From: CAIQJJ01 sp049325275
GTDB lineage: Bacteria > Chloroflexota > Anaerolineae > Anaerolineales > UBA4823
NCBI GenBank assembly: GCA_049325275.1
Contig: JBMOLU010000074.1
Span: 102,165 to 166,164, forward strand
Direction: 5' to 3'
Length of the DNA stretch: 64,000 bases
Positions within the stretch are counted from its first letter, which is position 1. Every line of letters begins with the position of its first letter. A program made the translations under genes and the position numbers. A model generated the notes under the pieces. The model saw nothing but the letters and a program-made list of their open reading frames with translations, was not told where the DNA came from and did no database searches. Positions 31,573-41,700 of this stretch are shown here, piece after piece.

Positions 31573-34500
31573 ATGAGCGACCCAACGTATTCCCCCGAAC
31601 ACCTGACCGAGGTGGCCCTGCGTCAGGTGCCTCCGCAGCAGCGCCCGCAGATGGTGCAAGCATACCTGGAAAGCCTGCTCGCCCGCCTGCTGCGCCGCCC
31701 GGTCCCCGGGCTGGCCGAGCGCTCGCTCGTTCACCTGGGGTTCGATTCCTTCATGGCCGGTGAACTGTCGTATCTAATCGAAAGCGACCTGGGCGCGATC
31801 ATCCCCCTGGCCGATTTTTTCGACGGCGTGTCGCCGGCCGGCCTGGCCGGGCGCATCCTGGCAGCAATCGACGCACCGCATTCGGACCCAGCGCAGGCAG
31901 CCGGCGAGCAAACGCCCGAAGCGCAGTACCCGCTCTCGATCGGGCAGCAGGCGCTGTGGACGCTGTACCAGATGGCGCCGGACAGCGCCGCCTACAACCT
32001 GGCGTACGCCTTGCGCCTGAAAGGTTCCCTCGAAACCGAGACCCTGCAAGCGGCGCTGCAAAAACTCGTCGCCCGGCACCCGTCCCTACGCACCAGCTTC
32101 CATCTGGCCGGTGGGCAAGTCGTCCAGAAGGTCCAGCCCGGTGCAGAAGCCGCCATCGCCGTGATCGATGCCGCCGCCTGGGAACAACCTACCCTCGATC
32201 AACGCCTGGCGGCCGAGGCGGCCCGCCCGTTCGACCTGGAACGCGCCCCGCTGTGGCGCTTCTCGCTGTTCACGCGCGGCGCGCAGGCGCCAATCCTGCT
32301 GCTGGTAATCCACCACAGCGTGACCGACTTCTGGTCGATCGCCATCCTGATCGACGAGCTGGGAAAGCTCATCCAGGGCGGCGAGCACACCGCCGCGCTG
32401 CCCCTGCCGCAGCAGCAGTACAGCGACTACGTCCGCTGGCAAAACGAGCTTCTCGAAAGCGCCGAGGGCGAAAAACTGTGGGCTTACTGGCAAACGCAGC
32501 TCGCCGGAAAACTGCCGGCGCTCGAGCTGCCCACCGACCGGCCGCGCCCGCCGATCCAGACCTACAGCGGGGCGACACAATCCTGCACGCTGGACGCTGT
32601 ACAAACTCAAAAGCTCAAGGCCCTCAGCCAGGCGCAAGGGACGACGCTCTTCACGACCCTCCTGGCGGCATTCCAGGTGCTGCTGCACCGCTACACCGGC
32701 CAGGACGATATCATCGTCGGTGCGCCAACCACCGGGCGCAGCCGCGCCTGCTTCTCCGATCTCAGCGGGTACTTCGTCAACACGATCGCCTTGCGCGCCA
32801 ACCTGTCCGGCAACCCTTCCTTCACCCAATTCCTCGCCCAGGTGCGTCAGACAGTGCTGGACGGCCTGCGGCAGCAGGACTACCCCTTCGCCCGGTTGGT
32901 CGATCAATTGCAGCCCGAACGTGATTTCAGTCGCTCGCCGGTCTTCCAGGCCATGTTCGCCTTCCAACAGCCGCAGCGCTACGCCGAAGAAGGTATGGCC
33001 GCCCTGGCGCTCAATCTGGATGGGAACACCGTCCCCATTCCGGGGCTGCCCTTTGACCCCGTAGCCATCACCGGGCAAGCCGCCCAGTTCGATCTGACGC
33101 TGATGGGTGGCGAAGCCCAGGGAAAGCTGCTGTTCGCCCTGAAGTACAATACCGATCTCTTCGATGCAGCCAGCATGGCCCGCCTGCTGGAACGCTGGCA
33201 AACCTTGCTCGACGACATCGCAGCCGACCCCGAACGCCCGGTCTCCATGCTGGCGCTGATCCCACCTGCCGAACGCCACCAACTGCTCGGCGAGTGGAGC
33301 CACAGCTGCGAAAGCGCCATCGAACCGGCGCTCAGCCTGCACCGGCTCTTCGAAGCCCAGGCCGAACGCACACCAGATGCCGTGGCCGTCATCTGCGGCG
33401 AAGAACGCCTGACCTACCGGGAACTCAATCGCCGCGCCAACCGCCTCGCCCACCACCTGCGTTCGCTGGGTGTCGGACCCGAGATACGCGTCGGCGTCTA
33501 CCTGGAGCGCACCACCGGCCTGATCGTGGCCCTGCTCGGCCTGCTCAAAGCCGGCGGCGTCTACGTGCCGCTCGACCCCGAATACCCGCTGGAGCGCCTG
33601 GCCTACATCCTGTCCGACGCACAGGTTGCCGTGCTGCTGACCACGGAAATTCTGGCCTACACCTTGCCGGCTTCCGACGCCCAGGTGTTCCACCTGGACG
33701 GCCCCGAGGCGCAACTGATCGCACCCAAAGACGAAAACCCGGTATGCCTGACCAGCGGAGAGAACCTTGCTTACGTCATTTACACATCTGGCTCGACCGG
33801 CAAGCCCAAAGGCGTGATGATCGCCCACACGGCCATCGCCAACCACCTCTTGTGGCGCGCCGGGGCCTGCCCGCTGGCCCAAACGGATCGCTTCTTGCAG
33901 CTGGCAGCCTTGAACTTCGACGTGTCGATCTGGGAGATTTTCGCCCCACTCTCGGCCGGCGCAGCGCTGATTTTGCCCAGGCCGGGCGGGCAGAAGGATC
34001 CCCGCTATCTGATCGGCCTGATCGACGAGCTACAAATCACCGCCTTGCGCATGGGGCCGTCTTTCCTGCGCGTCTTCCTGGAACAGGTCGGCGGCGAGAA
34101 CTGCCGGAGCCTGCAACAAGTCTTCTGCGGCGGGGAGGTGTTGACGCCCGAGTTACAGGACCATTTCTGGAGCGTCCTGCCGACAGCCAAACTCTATAAC
34201 CAGTACGGGCCTACCGAAACCTGCGTAGCCGCCACCCTGTGGCCCTGCCGGCCAGATGAGGGCCTGCCGGTGGTACCGATCGGGCGGCCGGTTGCAAACA
34301 CGCGCATCTACGTGCTCGATAAGTTCCTGCAACCGACACCCAGCGGCATTCCCGGTGAGTTGCACATCGGCGGCCTGGTGCTGGGGCGCGGGTACCTGGG
34401 GCAGCCCGACCGCACCGCCGAGGCCTTCATTCCCGACCCGTTCGGCCGCCAGGAGGGCGCACGCCTGTACAAGACCGGCGATCTCGTCCGTTACACCCCC

Positions 34501-35220
34501 AGCGGCCAGCTCGAATTCCTGGGAAGGCTCGACCACCAGGTAAAAATCCGCGGCTTCCGCGTGGAATTGGGTGAAGTCGAAGCCATCCTGGCCCGGCACC
34601 CCGCCGTCAGCGCCGTCGTCGTCGAGGCACAAAGTGAATTTCAGCAGCATCTGTTGTTCAGCCCGCCGGTCAACAAAGACCGCCTGGTGGCCTACGTAGT
34701 GGTCGATCCGCTGCTGACGCCCTCGGCCGGCGAACTGCGCAACTTCGCCAAAACGCAGCTGCCCGATTACATGCTGCCCTCGGCATTCGTGTTCCTCGAA
34801 GCCCTGCCACTGACCCCCAATGGTAAGGTCGACCGCAAGGCCCTGCCGGCCGCCGACTCCATTCAATCGGGCCTGGAAGGCGATTATGTGCCACCGCGCA
34901 CCCATCTGGAAGAAGTGCTGGCAGAAATCTGGCGCGATCTGCTGGGCGTCGAACGCGTCGGCGCCTACGATAGCTTCTTCGAACTGGGCGGCAATTCGCT
35001 GGTAGCCGTGCAAAATATCGCCCAGTTGCAAGATGTCTTCGAGACCGAACAACCGTTGATCGCCCTGTTCTTCGAAAACCCCACTATCGCCGGCCTGGCA
35101 GCCGCCCTGACCGAAGGCAGCGGCAATGAAGGCGATGCCGACAGGATCGCCGAGACCCTGCGCACGATCGCCACGATGACGGACGAAGAAGTCGAGGCGA
35201 TGCTGATGGGGTTGGAATAG
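31573..35220 (+). CDS. NRPS2: ACP-C-A-PCP
   Basis: 1215 residues. It begins with a carrier domain (about 25-105; Ser59 in LGFDS, a PKS-like ACP motif), then a condensation domain (about 115-560) whose active-site motif is HHSVTDF (His247-248, Asp252), with the usual Gly replaced by Phe253. The A domain (about 588-1085) has pocket residues I read as DVWRFGQVAK, which I cannot assign. PCP Ser is 1142 (GGNSL), and the tail DEEVEAMLMGLE resembles other protein ends in the cluster. The preceding protein ends ACP-E-like and this one starts with an ACP, so two carriers sit back to back. A transfer between them, possibly by the E-like or C domain, is inferred. A strong RBS (GAGGAGAA) lies 12 bp upstream of ATG. 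Confidence 0.93.
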   Translation: MSDPTYSPEHLTEVALRQVPPQQRPQMVQAYLESLLARLLRRPVPGLAERSLVHLGFDSFMAGELSYLIESDLGAIIPLADFFDGVSPAGLAGRILAAIDAPHSDPAQAAGEQTPEAQYPLSIGQQALWTLYQMAPDSAAYNLAYALRLKGSLETETLQAALQKLVARHPSLRTSFHLAGGQVVQKVQPGAEAAIAVIDAAAWEQPTLDQRLAAEAARPFDLERAPLWRFSLFTRGAQAPILLLVIHHSVTDFWSIAILIDELGKLIQGGEHTAALPLPQQQYSDYVRWQNELLESAEGEKLWAYWQTQLAGKLPALELPTDRPRPPIQTYSGATQSCTLDAVQTQKLKALSQAQGTTLFTTLLAAFQVLLHRYTGQDDIIVGAPTTGRSRACFSDLSGYFVNTIALRANLSGNPSFTQFLAQVRQTVLDGLRQQDYPFARLVDQLQPERDFSRSPVFQAMFAFQQPQRYAEEGMAALALNLDGNTVPIPGLPFDPVAITGQAAQFDLTLMGGEAQGKLLFALKYNTDLFDAASMARLLERWQTLLDDIAADPERPVSMLALIPPAERHQLLGEWSHSCESAIEPALSLHRLFEAQAERTPDAVAVICGEERLTYRELNRRANRLAHHLRSLGVGPEIRVGVYLERTTGLIVALLGLLKAGGVYVPLDPEYPLERLAYILSDAQVAVLLTTEILAYTLPASDAQVFHLDGPEAQLIAPKDENPVCLTSGENLAYVIYTSGSTGKPKGVMIAHTAIANHLLWRAGACPLAQTDRFLQLAALNFDVSIWEIFAPLSAGAALILPRPGGQKDPRYLIGLIDELQITALRMGPSFLRVFLEQVGGENCRSLQQVFCGGEVLTPELQDHFWSVLPTAKLYNQYGPTETCVAATLWPCRPDEGLPVVPIGRPVANTRIYVLDKFLQPTPSGIPGELHIGGLVLGRGYLGQPDRTAEAFIPDPFGRQEGARLYKTGDLVRYTPSGQLEFLGRLDHQVKIRGFRVELGEVEAILARHPAVSAVVVEAQSEFQQHLLFSPPVNKDRLVAYVVVDPLLTPSAGELRNFAKTQLPDYMLPSAFVFLEALPLTPNGKVDRKALPAADSIQSGLEGDYVPPRTHLEEVLAEIWRDLLGVERVGAYDSFFELGGNSLVAVQNIAQLQDVFETEQPLIALFFENPTIAGLAAALTEGSGNEGDADRIAETLRTIATMTDEEVEAMLMGLE

Positions 35221-35222
35221 TG

Positions 35223-37466
35223 ATGTATAGCCTGGTAATCCCTGTCTTCAAGGACCGCGCCTCGCTGGCGCTGCTCCTGCGCTGCCTGGAGGCGCAAACC
35301 TTTGCGCACGAGCGTTTCGAATGCCTGGTGGTGGACGACGGTTCGAAGGACGGCACGCCGGCCTTTCTGCAGCGCCACCCGGCCAGCTTTGCCCTGCGGC
35401 CCCTTGCCCACGCCGCCAACCAGGGGCGTTCGGCTGCCCGCAACACCGGCTGGCGGCAGGCGCAAGGCGAATGGGTGATCTTCCTGGATGCCGATATGCT
35501 GCCCGCGCCGGACTGGCTGGCACACTACGACGAAGCCATTCGCCAGGGGCGCTTCGATGTCGTTTCGGGTGGGCGTTACCATCTCAACCTGGGCGCAAAA
35601 TCGAGCGACCCGCTGCAAGCCCTGGCAGCCAAGGCAGCCACCACCCCGCAGGACTTTCTCGGGGAAGGCATCGCCGTCCAGTTCGAACGCCTGCACGCTC
35701 AGGCGCGCCTGAGCATGTATCCCAGCTTTGCCATGGAAAAGTTCGAGACACAGCTGCGCGACGTGTGCCGGCAGTACCCCAACAGCCTGCTGTGCGCCTA
35801 CGCTTTCATCACATCCAACGTGGCCGTACGCCGCAGCCTGCTGGAACGTACCAACGGCTTCGACCCGGGCATGCGCCGCGGTGAAGACACCGAACTCGGC
35901 GTGCGGCTGTGGGAGCTGGGTGCACGCTTTGGCTTCGCCGGGCAAGCTCGGGCTTACCACCTGTTCCATACCGGTCAAGGCGACCGCGGGAACACGATCA
36001 ACGAGCGCCTGGCCTTCTTCTACCGGCACCCCTATTTGCTGGCAGTTTTCGTCTACGTCTGGTTCGTCTACCACGATCAGGCCGAACCGCAGCTACCCGA
36101 CCCCATCTTCGAGAGCCTGCTCAGCCTGCTGGCGGCCCAACCCACGCTGGCCGACATGGATTTGGGCGCCGCCTTCGAAGCGGTCTACCACCAACCCTTG
36201 CCCGCCGACTGCGCTTGCAGCAGGGACCTGATGCTCGACCATTACGGCGAACTGTCGGGCATCGACCGCGCCCAGATGGCCGCTTACCTCGACCACGCCG
36301 TCGAACGCGGCCTGGTCGTCCAGCGCCGCAACGGCGAACTGTATTTCGACTTCAATCACACCACCAACTGGCTGCGAAAGTGCACACCATATCAGCAGCA
36401 CGAATTGCGGCATACCCGCTACCACTGGCTGCGGGCATCGCTCCCCGGCCTGGCAGCCGGCGGGCCGTCTGAAGACGAATCCCGGCCACCCCTCAAGCTG
36501 CAAATCTCGGGGCGTTACGAAATCGAGCTTCCCGCCGGGGAATACCGGCAGGCGCTGGAAAGCGGCAGCATCAACATTCCGCTGCCGGTCGAACACGCCT
36601 GCCAGACCGGCGTGCACATCATGCAGTGCAGCCCAGCCGATCTGCTGCAATACGCCGACCGCCAGCGCAGCATGGTTTTTCAGTATCCGCTCAAACAGGC
36701 ACTGAATGCGGCCGGCGCGTGCCGCATCGGCTACGACTTTACCTGCCGCCTGCAAGAACACCTGCCATCCGGCGCAGGCAGCCCGGCAGTCCCGCCGGCC
36801 AACCTGGCCGCTTACCTGCGCCCGACCTATCCGCCGGCGCAGCTGGCCAAGGCCGGCGAAATCCTGAAGAAGATTTTTTCGGCCCCCGTCGACGACGCCC
36901 ACGCCATGGCACGCCGCATTTACCAGTGGGTGCTCGACAACACGCTTTACCTGCAAAGCTACCTGGCCGATACGGCGATCATCGAAACCCGCTTCGGCCC
37001 CTGCATGCACCTGGCGCGCCTGTTCGTCAACCTGTGCCGCCTGATGCGCATCCCCGCCCGCGAGCAATGCGGGGCCATGTTGAGCCGTGCGGTCGATCCT
37101 ACAATCCCCCACAGACTCTCGATCGCCGGACGCGGCTACAGCGCGCTCAATCACACCTGGGCCGAGTTTTACACCCCACGCCACGGCTGGCTGCCGGTGG
37201 ATTTTAGCGTGGCCGATTTCGGCCGGCGAACGCTCACCGCCGTCAACGTGACCGACGAGCTGCTGCGTGCCCGGTTGGTACAGGAAACCGCGCTGTTCGA
37301 CGGCTACTATTTCGGACGGCTGGACCCCTTCCGCATCTATGCCAACGCCCAGGCAAACAAGCTGCCAACCTGCCCGGTGGTCCCCAGGCTGCCGGCAGAA
37401 ACGCTGCGGCGTCTGATTCTACAGACCCGCCACAGCCTGGAATGTGATTACCAGGCCGAAAATTGA
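35223..37466 (+). CDS. Family 2 glycosyltransferase fused to a transglutaminase-type domain
   Basis: A 747-residue two-part protein. The N-terminal part (about 1-265) is a GT-A family 2 glycosyltransferase with DDGS (38-39), the metal-binding DAD (89-91) and an ED motif (221-222). A middle part (about 265-550) has no recognised family. The C-terminal part (about 560-690) is a transglutaminase/protease-like core with a full apparent triad: Cys594 (GPCMHLA), His644 (NHTWAEFY) and Asp660 (PVDFS). Transglutaminase homologues form amide bonds on carrier-bound substrates in andrimid biosynthesis (AdmF). Here the domain might join or release chains, but a non-catalytic or hydrolytic role is possible. 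The start is the ATG right after the NRPS2 stop; a GTG at 35220 is in frame. I know of no characterised GT2-transglutaminase fusion in a cluster like this. Confidence 0.88.
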   Translation: MYSLVIPVFKDRASLALLLRCLEAQTFAHERFECLVVDDGSKDGTPAFLQRHPASFALRPLAHAANQGRSAARNTGWRQAQGEWVIFLDADMLPAPDWLAHYDEAIRQGRFDVVSGGRYHLNLGAKSSDPLQALAAKAATTPQDFLGEGIAVQFERLHAQARLSMYPSFAMEKFETQLRDVCRQYPNSLLCAYAFITSNVAVRRSLLERTNGFDPGMRRGEDTELGVRLWELGARFGFAGQARAYHLFHTGQGDRGNTINERLAFFYRHPYLLAVFVYVWFVYHDQAEPQLPDPIFESLLSLLAAQPTLADMDLGAAFEAVYHQPLPADCACSRDLMLDHYGELSGIDRAQMAAYLDHAVERGLVVQRRNGELYFDFNHTTNWLRKCTPYQQHELRHTRYHWLRASLPGLAAGGPSEDESRPPLKLQISGRYEIELPAGEYRQALESGSINIPLPVEHACQTGVHIMQCSPADLLQYADRQRSMVFQYPLKQALNAAGACRIGYDFTCRLQEHLPSGAGSPAVPPANLAAYLRPTYPPAQLAKAGEILKKIFSAPVDDAHAMARRIYQWVLDNTLYLQSYLADTAIIETRFGPCMHLARLFVNLCRLMRIPAREQCGAMLSRAVDPTIPHRLSIAGRGYSALNHTWAEFYTPRHGWLPVDFSVADFGRRTLTAVNVTDELLRARLVQETALFDGYYFGRLDPFRIYANAQANKLPTCPVVPRLPAETLRRLILQTRHSLECDYQAEN

Positions 37467-37470
37467 TGTT

Positions 37471-37508
37471 CTGGCGCCGCGAAAGTCTCGATACCCCGCA
37501 GGCGCCAG
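37471..37508. promoter_or_regulatory. Inverted repeat in the widest gap of the cluster
   Basis: CTGGCGCC at 37471-37478 and GGCGCCAG at 37501-37508 are perfect inverted copies with a 22-nt spacer. An inner GCG/CGC pairing past a bulged A would extend the stem. It lies in the 69-bp gap between the GT2-transglutaminase gene and the next glycosyltransferase, upstream of that gene's RBS. There is no T-run after it, so it is not a classical terminator. It could be an attenuator, an RNA-processing hairpin or an operator. Confidence 0.4.
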
Positions 37509-37535
37509 GGCCACAGAACCAGCGAGGAAGAATTT

Positions 37536-38744
37536 ATGCGTGCAGTCATGACCAGTTTGGGTACCACCGGAGACGTACAACCTTTTTTAGGCCTGGCCAA
37601 TGAGTTACAGCGCCACGGGCACGATGCGGTTCTGGCCATGCCGCCGAAGTACGAAGCCCGGGTAAAGAACGCAGGCTTTTCGTATGCGCCCATCGGTTCG
37701 GCACTCGAATCGAGCGTGTGGAACGAAATCGGCGCCCGGCAGATGATCCTGACCGATCCCATCGAGCAGACACGCTTTTACTTGAACACCGTGCTGCCGG
37801 CCCTGCCCGGCATGTACCGGGAGCTGCTGGCGCTTTGCGAACAGGCCGATGTATTGATCAGCGCGCCGTTTCAATTGGCGGCGCGCATGGTTTACGATGC
37901 CACGCGCCTGCCCTTCGTTTCGGTGCACTTGTCGCCGTTTGGGTCGGGCGGCAACAAAGCCCTGCGTGCCGTCAGCGCCCCATTAGTCAACCCCTATCGC
38001 CAACAGGAAGGCCTGCCGCCGCTCGAAGACCCGCTGGGGGCCGATGGCGCCTCACCCCAGCTGGCCCTTTACGCCGTCAGCCGCTTCATTTTCCGGCCCC
38101 CGGCGCAGTGGCCGCCGCACTACCGCATCACCGGCTATTTCTTCTTCGAGGAGGAAAGCTGGCAGGTGGACCCTGCCCTGGAAGCATTCGTGGCCGCCGG
38201 CGATCCGCCCGTGGTGATTACCTTCGGCAGTATGCCTGCCGCCGCCCCCGGCGAGCAAGTCAGGCTGCTTCTGGAAGCCGTCGAACAGGCCAACTGCCGG
38301 GCCGTGATCCAGCACCGCGAAAGCGAACTCACCGAAAAATCGCAGCTGCCGGCCAGCGTGTACGCGACCGGATTCATTCCTCACCGCTGGCTCTTCCCGC
38401 GAGCGTCCTGCATCGTCCATCACGGTGGGGCCGGTACGACCGCTGCGGCTTTCCGCGCCGGGGTGCCGACGGTCGTAGTACCTCACTTGCTGGACCAACC
38501 CATCTGGGCAGAGTACGCCCGCGCCCTGGGCTGCGCCGGTGCGGTGATCCCGCATGCACAGTTGACGGCCGAACGTCTGAGCGCCGCCATCACCAAAACC
38601 GTTCACGGGGCGCGCTACAGCCGTTCTGCCGGCCAGATGCGCCAGCAACTGGACAACGAAAACGGCATCCAGACGGCCTGCCGGTTCATCGAGCAGATGC
38701 TGCAAAACGCCGGCTCGAAGCGCTTGGAAGGAGTACTTCAGTGA
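37536..38744 (+). CDS. GT1-family (UGT/MGT-like) glycosyltransferase
   Basis: A 402-residue GT-B fold glycosyltransferase of the antibiotic/macrolide UGT type. The N-terminus MTSLGTTGDVQPF is the family glycine-rich acceptor-domain start. The C-terminal donor-binding region contains VHHGGAGTT followed by GVPTVVVPHLLDQP. Length is typical for the family. The RBS GAGGAAG sits 5-6 bp before ATG. Its stop overlaps the GTG start of NRPS3, so the two are coupled. It probably transfers a sugar from an NDP donor to the product or to a carrier-bound intermediate. No NDP-sugar biosynthesis genes are in the window, so the donor may come from primary metabolism. It is one of five glycosyltransferase domains in the cluster. 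Confidence 0.92.
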   Translation: MRAVMTSLGTTGDVQPFLGLANELQRHGHDAVLAMPPKYEARVKNAGFSYAPIGSALESSVWNEIGARQMILTDPIEQTRFYLNTVLPALPGMYRELLALCEQADVLISAPFQLAARMVYDATRLPFVSVHLSPFGSGGNKALRAVSAPLVNPYRQQEGLPPLEDPLGADGASPQLALYAVSRFIFRPPAQWPPHYRITGYFFFEEESWQVDPALEAFVAAGDPPVVITFGSMPAAAPGEQVRLLLEAVEQANCRAVIQHRESELTEKSQLPASVYATGFIPHRWLFPRASCIVHHGGAGTTAAAFRAGVPTVVVPHLLDQPIWAEYARALGCAGAVIPHAQLTAERLSAAITKTVHGARYSRSAGQMRQQLDNENGIQTACRFIEQMLQNAGSKRLEGVLQ

Positions 38745-41700
38745 AGTATGATGCCATGCTTTCTCCCAAGCGGCGCGCCTTGCTCGATAAAATGCTCGGC
38801 AAGGCGCAGGGCGAAACCAACAGCCAGCGCGTTCCTCGCCGGCCCGCCACAGCGTGCCAGATTCCGCTTTCGTTCGCGCAGCAACGCCTGTGGTTCCTCG
38901 ATCAGATCGAACCGGGTACAGCAATCTACAACATGCCGGTCATCCTGCACACCTGGGGCCGGCTCGATACGGCCGCCCTGGCACAAAGCATCGCCGAAGT
39001 GGTACGTCGCCACGAGATTCTGCGCACGACCTTCCGCATCGTAGACGAGCAGCCCGTACAAGTCGTCGCTCCCGCGATCGCCATCGACATCCCCCTGCAC
39101 GACCTGCAAGCGCTGCCCGACGAAGAACGCCCGGCCATCACATACCAACACGTGATCGCCGAGATCGCCCGGCCCTTCGACCTGGCCAATGGCCCGCTGC
39201 TGCGCATCGCCCTCTTCCAACTCGGCCCGGAAGAATACGTCATCCCGTTGACGATGCATCACATCATCTCCGATGGCTGGTCTTTGAACCTGCTCTGTCA
39301 GGAAATCCTTGCGCTCTACGAGGCATTTCGCCAGGGCAGGCCATCGCCGCTGCCGGAACTGGACATCCAGTATGCCGATTTTTCGCTCTGGCAGCGCCAA
39401 TGGCTCCAGGGTGCCGTGCTCGAACGCCAGTTGAGCTACTGGCAGCAACAGCTCACCGATCTGCCCGCACTGGAATTCCCAACCGACCGCCCCCGACCGG
39501 CGGTGCAGTCGTACCGCGGGCGCACGCTGCCGTTTTCGCTGCCGCCGGCCTTGACCCAGGGGCTGCAAAGCCTGGCGCAAGGCGAGGGCGTCAGCGCCTT
39601 CATGATCCTGCTGGCAGCCTTCCAGGTGCTGCTGGGGCGCTACAGCCGCCAAAGCGATTTCGCCGTCGGCACCCCCGTTGCCAACCGCCAGCGCGCCGAG
39701 CTGCAAGGGCTGATCGGTTTCTTCATCAACACGCTGGTGATGCGCGCCGACCTGCACGGCGATCCCACCTTTCGCCAACTGCTGCAACGCGTGCGCAAAG
39801 CCTGCCTGGACGGCTACGCCCACCAAGACCTGCCCTTCGAGCAGTTGGTCGAAACGCTGCATCCCGAGCGCGATCTCAGCCGCAGCCCGCTGTTTCAGGT
39901 CATGTTTGTCTTCCAGAACACGCCCAGTTCCATCCTGGAAGTCCCCGGCCTGAAGTTCGGTTCGTTTCCTATCGAAAACGAAACCGCCAAGTTCGATCTG
40001 CTGGTTTCGCTCAGCCAATCCGGTGAGGAATTGGCCGGCTCGGTGGAATACAGCACCGACCTGTTCGACGAAGCCACCATCCAACGGCTGATCGGCAATT
40101 TCCACACCTTGTTGGAAGCCGCCCTCGCCGACCCGGCCCAACGCATCGGCGACATCCCGCTGCTCGCTGCAAACGAGCGCAGGCGCCTGCTGATCACCTG
40201 GAACGGCACGCAAGCCCCGCTGCCCGATGCTGCCGGCCTGACGGCGCTGTTCGAGGCGCAGGTGGCGCGTACCCCGGCCGCAACCGCCCTGATCTTCGAA
40301 AACCGGCCCGTGACCTACCGGGCGCTGAACGAAGGCGCCAACCGGCTGGCCCACTACTTACACCGGTTGGGCGTCGGCCCCGACACGCTGGTCGGGCTTT
40401 GCCTGGAACGCTCGGTAGAAATGATCGTAGGAATTCTGGGCATCCTCAAGGCGGGTGGAGCCTACGTCCCCCTGGACCCGGCCTACCCGCCGGAGCGCCT
40501 GCGCTTCATGCTGGCCGATCTGGCCGCCGGGCATGCCAAGCAGCCACCCATCCTGCTCACCCGCCAGGCTGAGGCCACCGCCCTGGCCGGCTGCCCGGCG
40601 CAGATCGTCTGCCTGGACGGCGACGGGGAAGCGCTTGACCGGGAAAGCAGCAGCAATCCGGTATGCGCCATCGCACCTGAAAACCTGGCCTACGTCATTT
40701 ACACGTCCGGCTCCACGGGGCAACCCAAAGGCGTCGCCGTTTCGCACCGCAACCTACTCCACTCGACGGCCGCCCGGCAACACTACTACAAAGCGCCGGT
40801 GACTGCATTCCTGACGCTCTTCTCCTTCGCCTTCGATGGCTCGATCCCCGGCATCTTTTGGACTCTGTGCGAGGGAGGCGCCCTCGTTCTCCCCGGCCCC
40901 GACGCCGAAAAGGACCTTCTGCAACTGCGGCGCTTGATCGCCGACACGCAGCCTTCTCACCTGGGTTGTGCGCCGAATCTTTACGCACTGCTCCTGGCAG
41001 AGCTTGGCGAATGCCTCGCCCCGCTCAAGGCCGTCCTCCTCGGCGGTGAAGCCTGCCCGAAAGAGCTCGTCGAACGGCACAAGCAAAGTTTGCCCGGCAC
41101 CGGCCTGTTCAACGAATACGGCCCCACCGAAGGCAGCGTGTGGTGCAGCGTCTACGATTGCCTGGCGCCAACACCCGGCGCGCGCATTCCCATCGGGCGG
41201 CCCATCGCCAATGCGCAGATTTACCTGCTCGATGCGCACCTGCAACCCATCCCCATCGGCGCGCCCGGCGAACTCTACCTGGGCGGAACCGGCGTTGTGC
41301 GCGGCTATTTGCACCGTCCCGATTTGACGGCGGACCGCTTCCTCCCACACCCGTATGCCGCCGCACCCGGCGAACGCCTGTACAGGACCGGCGACCTGGC
41401 GCGCTATCTGCCGGATGGAAACCTCGAATTTTTGGGACGCGTCGATCGCCAGGTAAAAATCCGCGGGTACCGCATCGAGACCGGGGAAATCGAAGCCTGC
41501 CTGCGCCGGCACCCGGCGGTCGCCGAATGCGTGGTGGCCGCCCAGGACACGCCATCGGGAACCGGGCAACTGGCCGCCTACCTGGTTCCGGCCAACGGCA
41601 GCGCCCCGCCGGCAGAAGAAATCCGCAGCTTCCTGCGCACCAGGCTGCCCGACTACATGGTGCCGGGCGCCTTCATCATGCTGGAGCAACTCCCGCTGAC

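Noticed and set aside
37718..38740. Upstream extension of the NRPS3 reading frame
   Set aside because: It overlaps the GT1 gene and encodes no C-domain sequence. The GTG at 38741 has a strong RBS and begins the linker helix.
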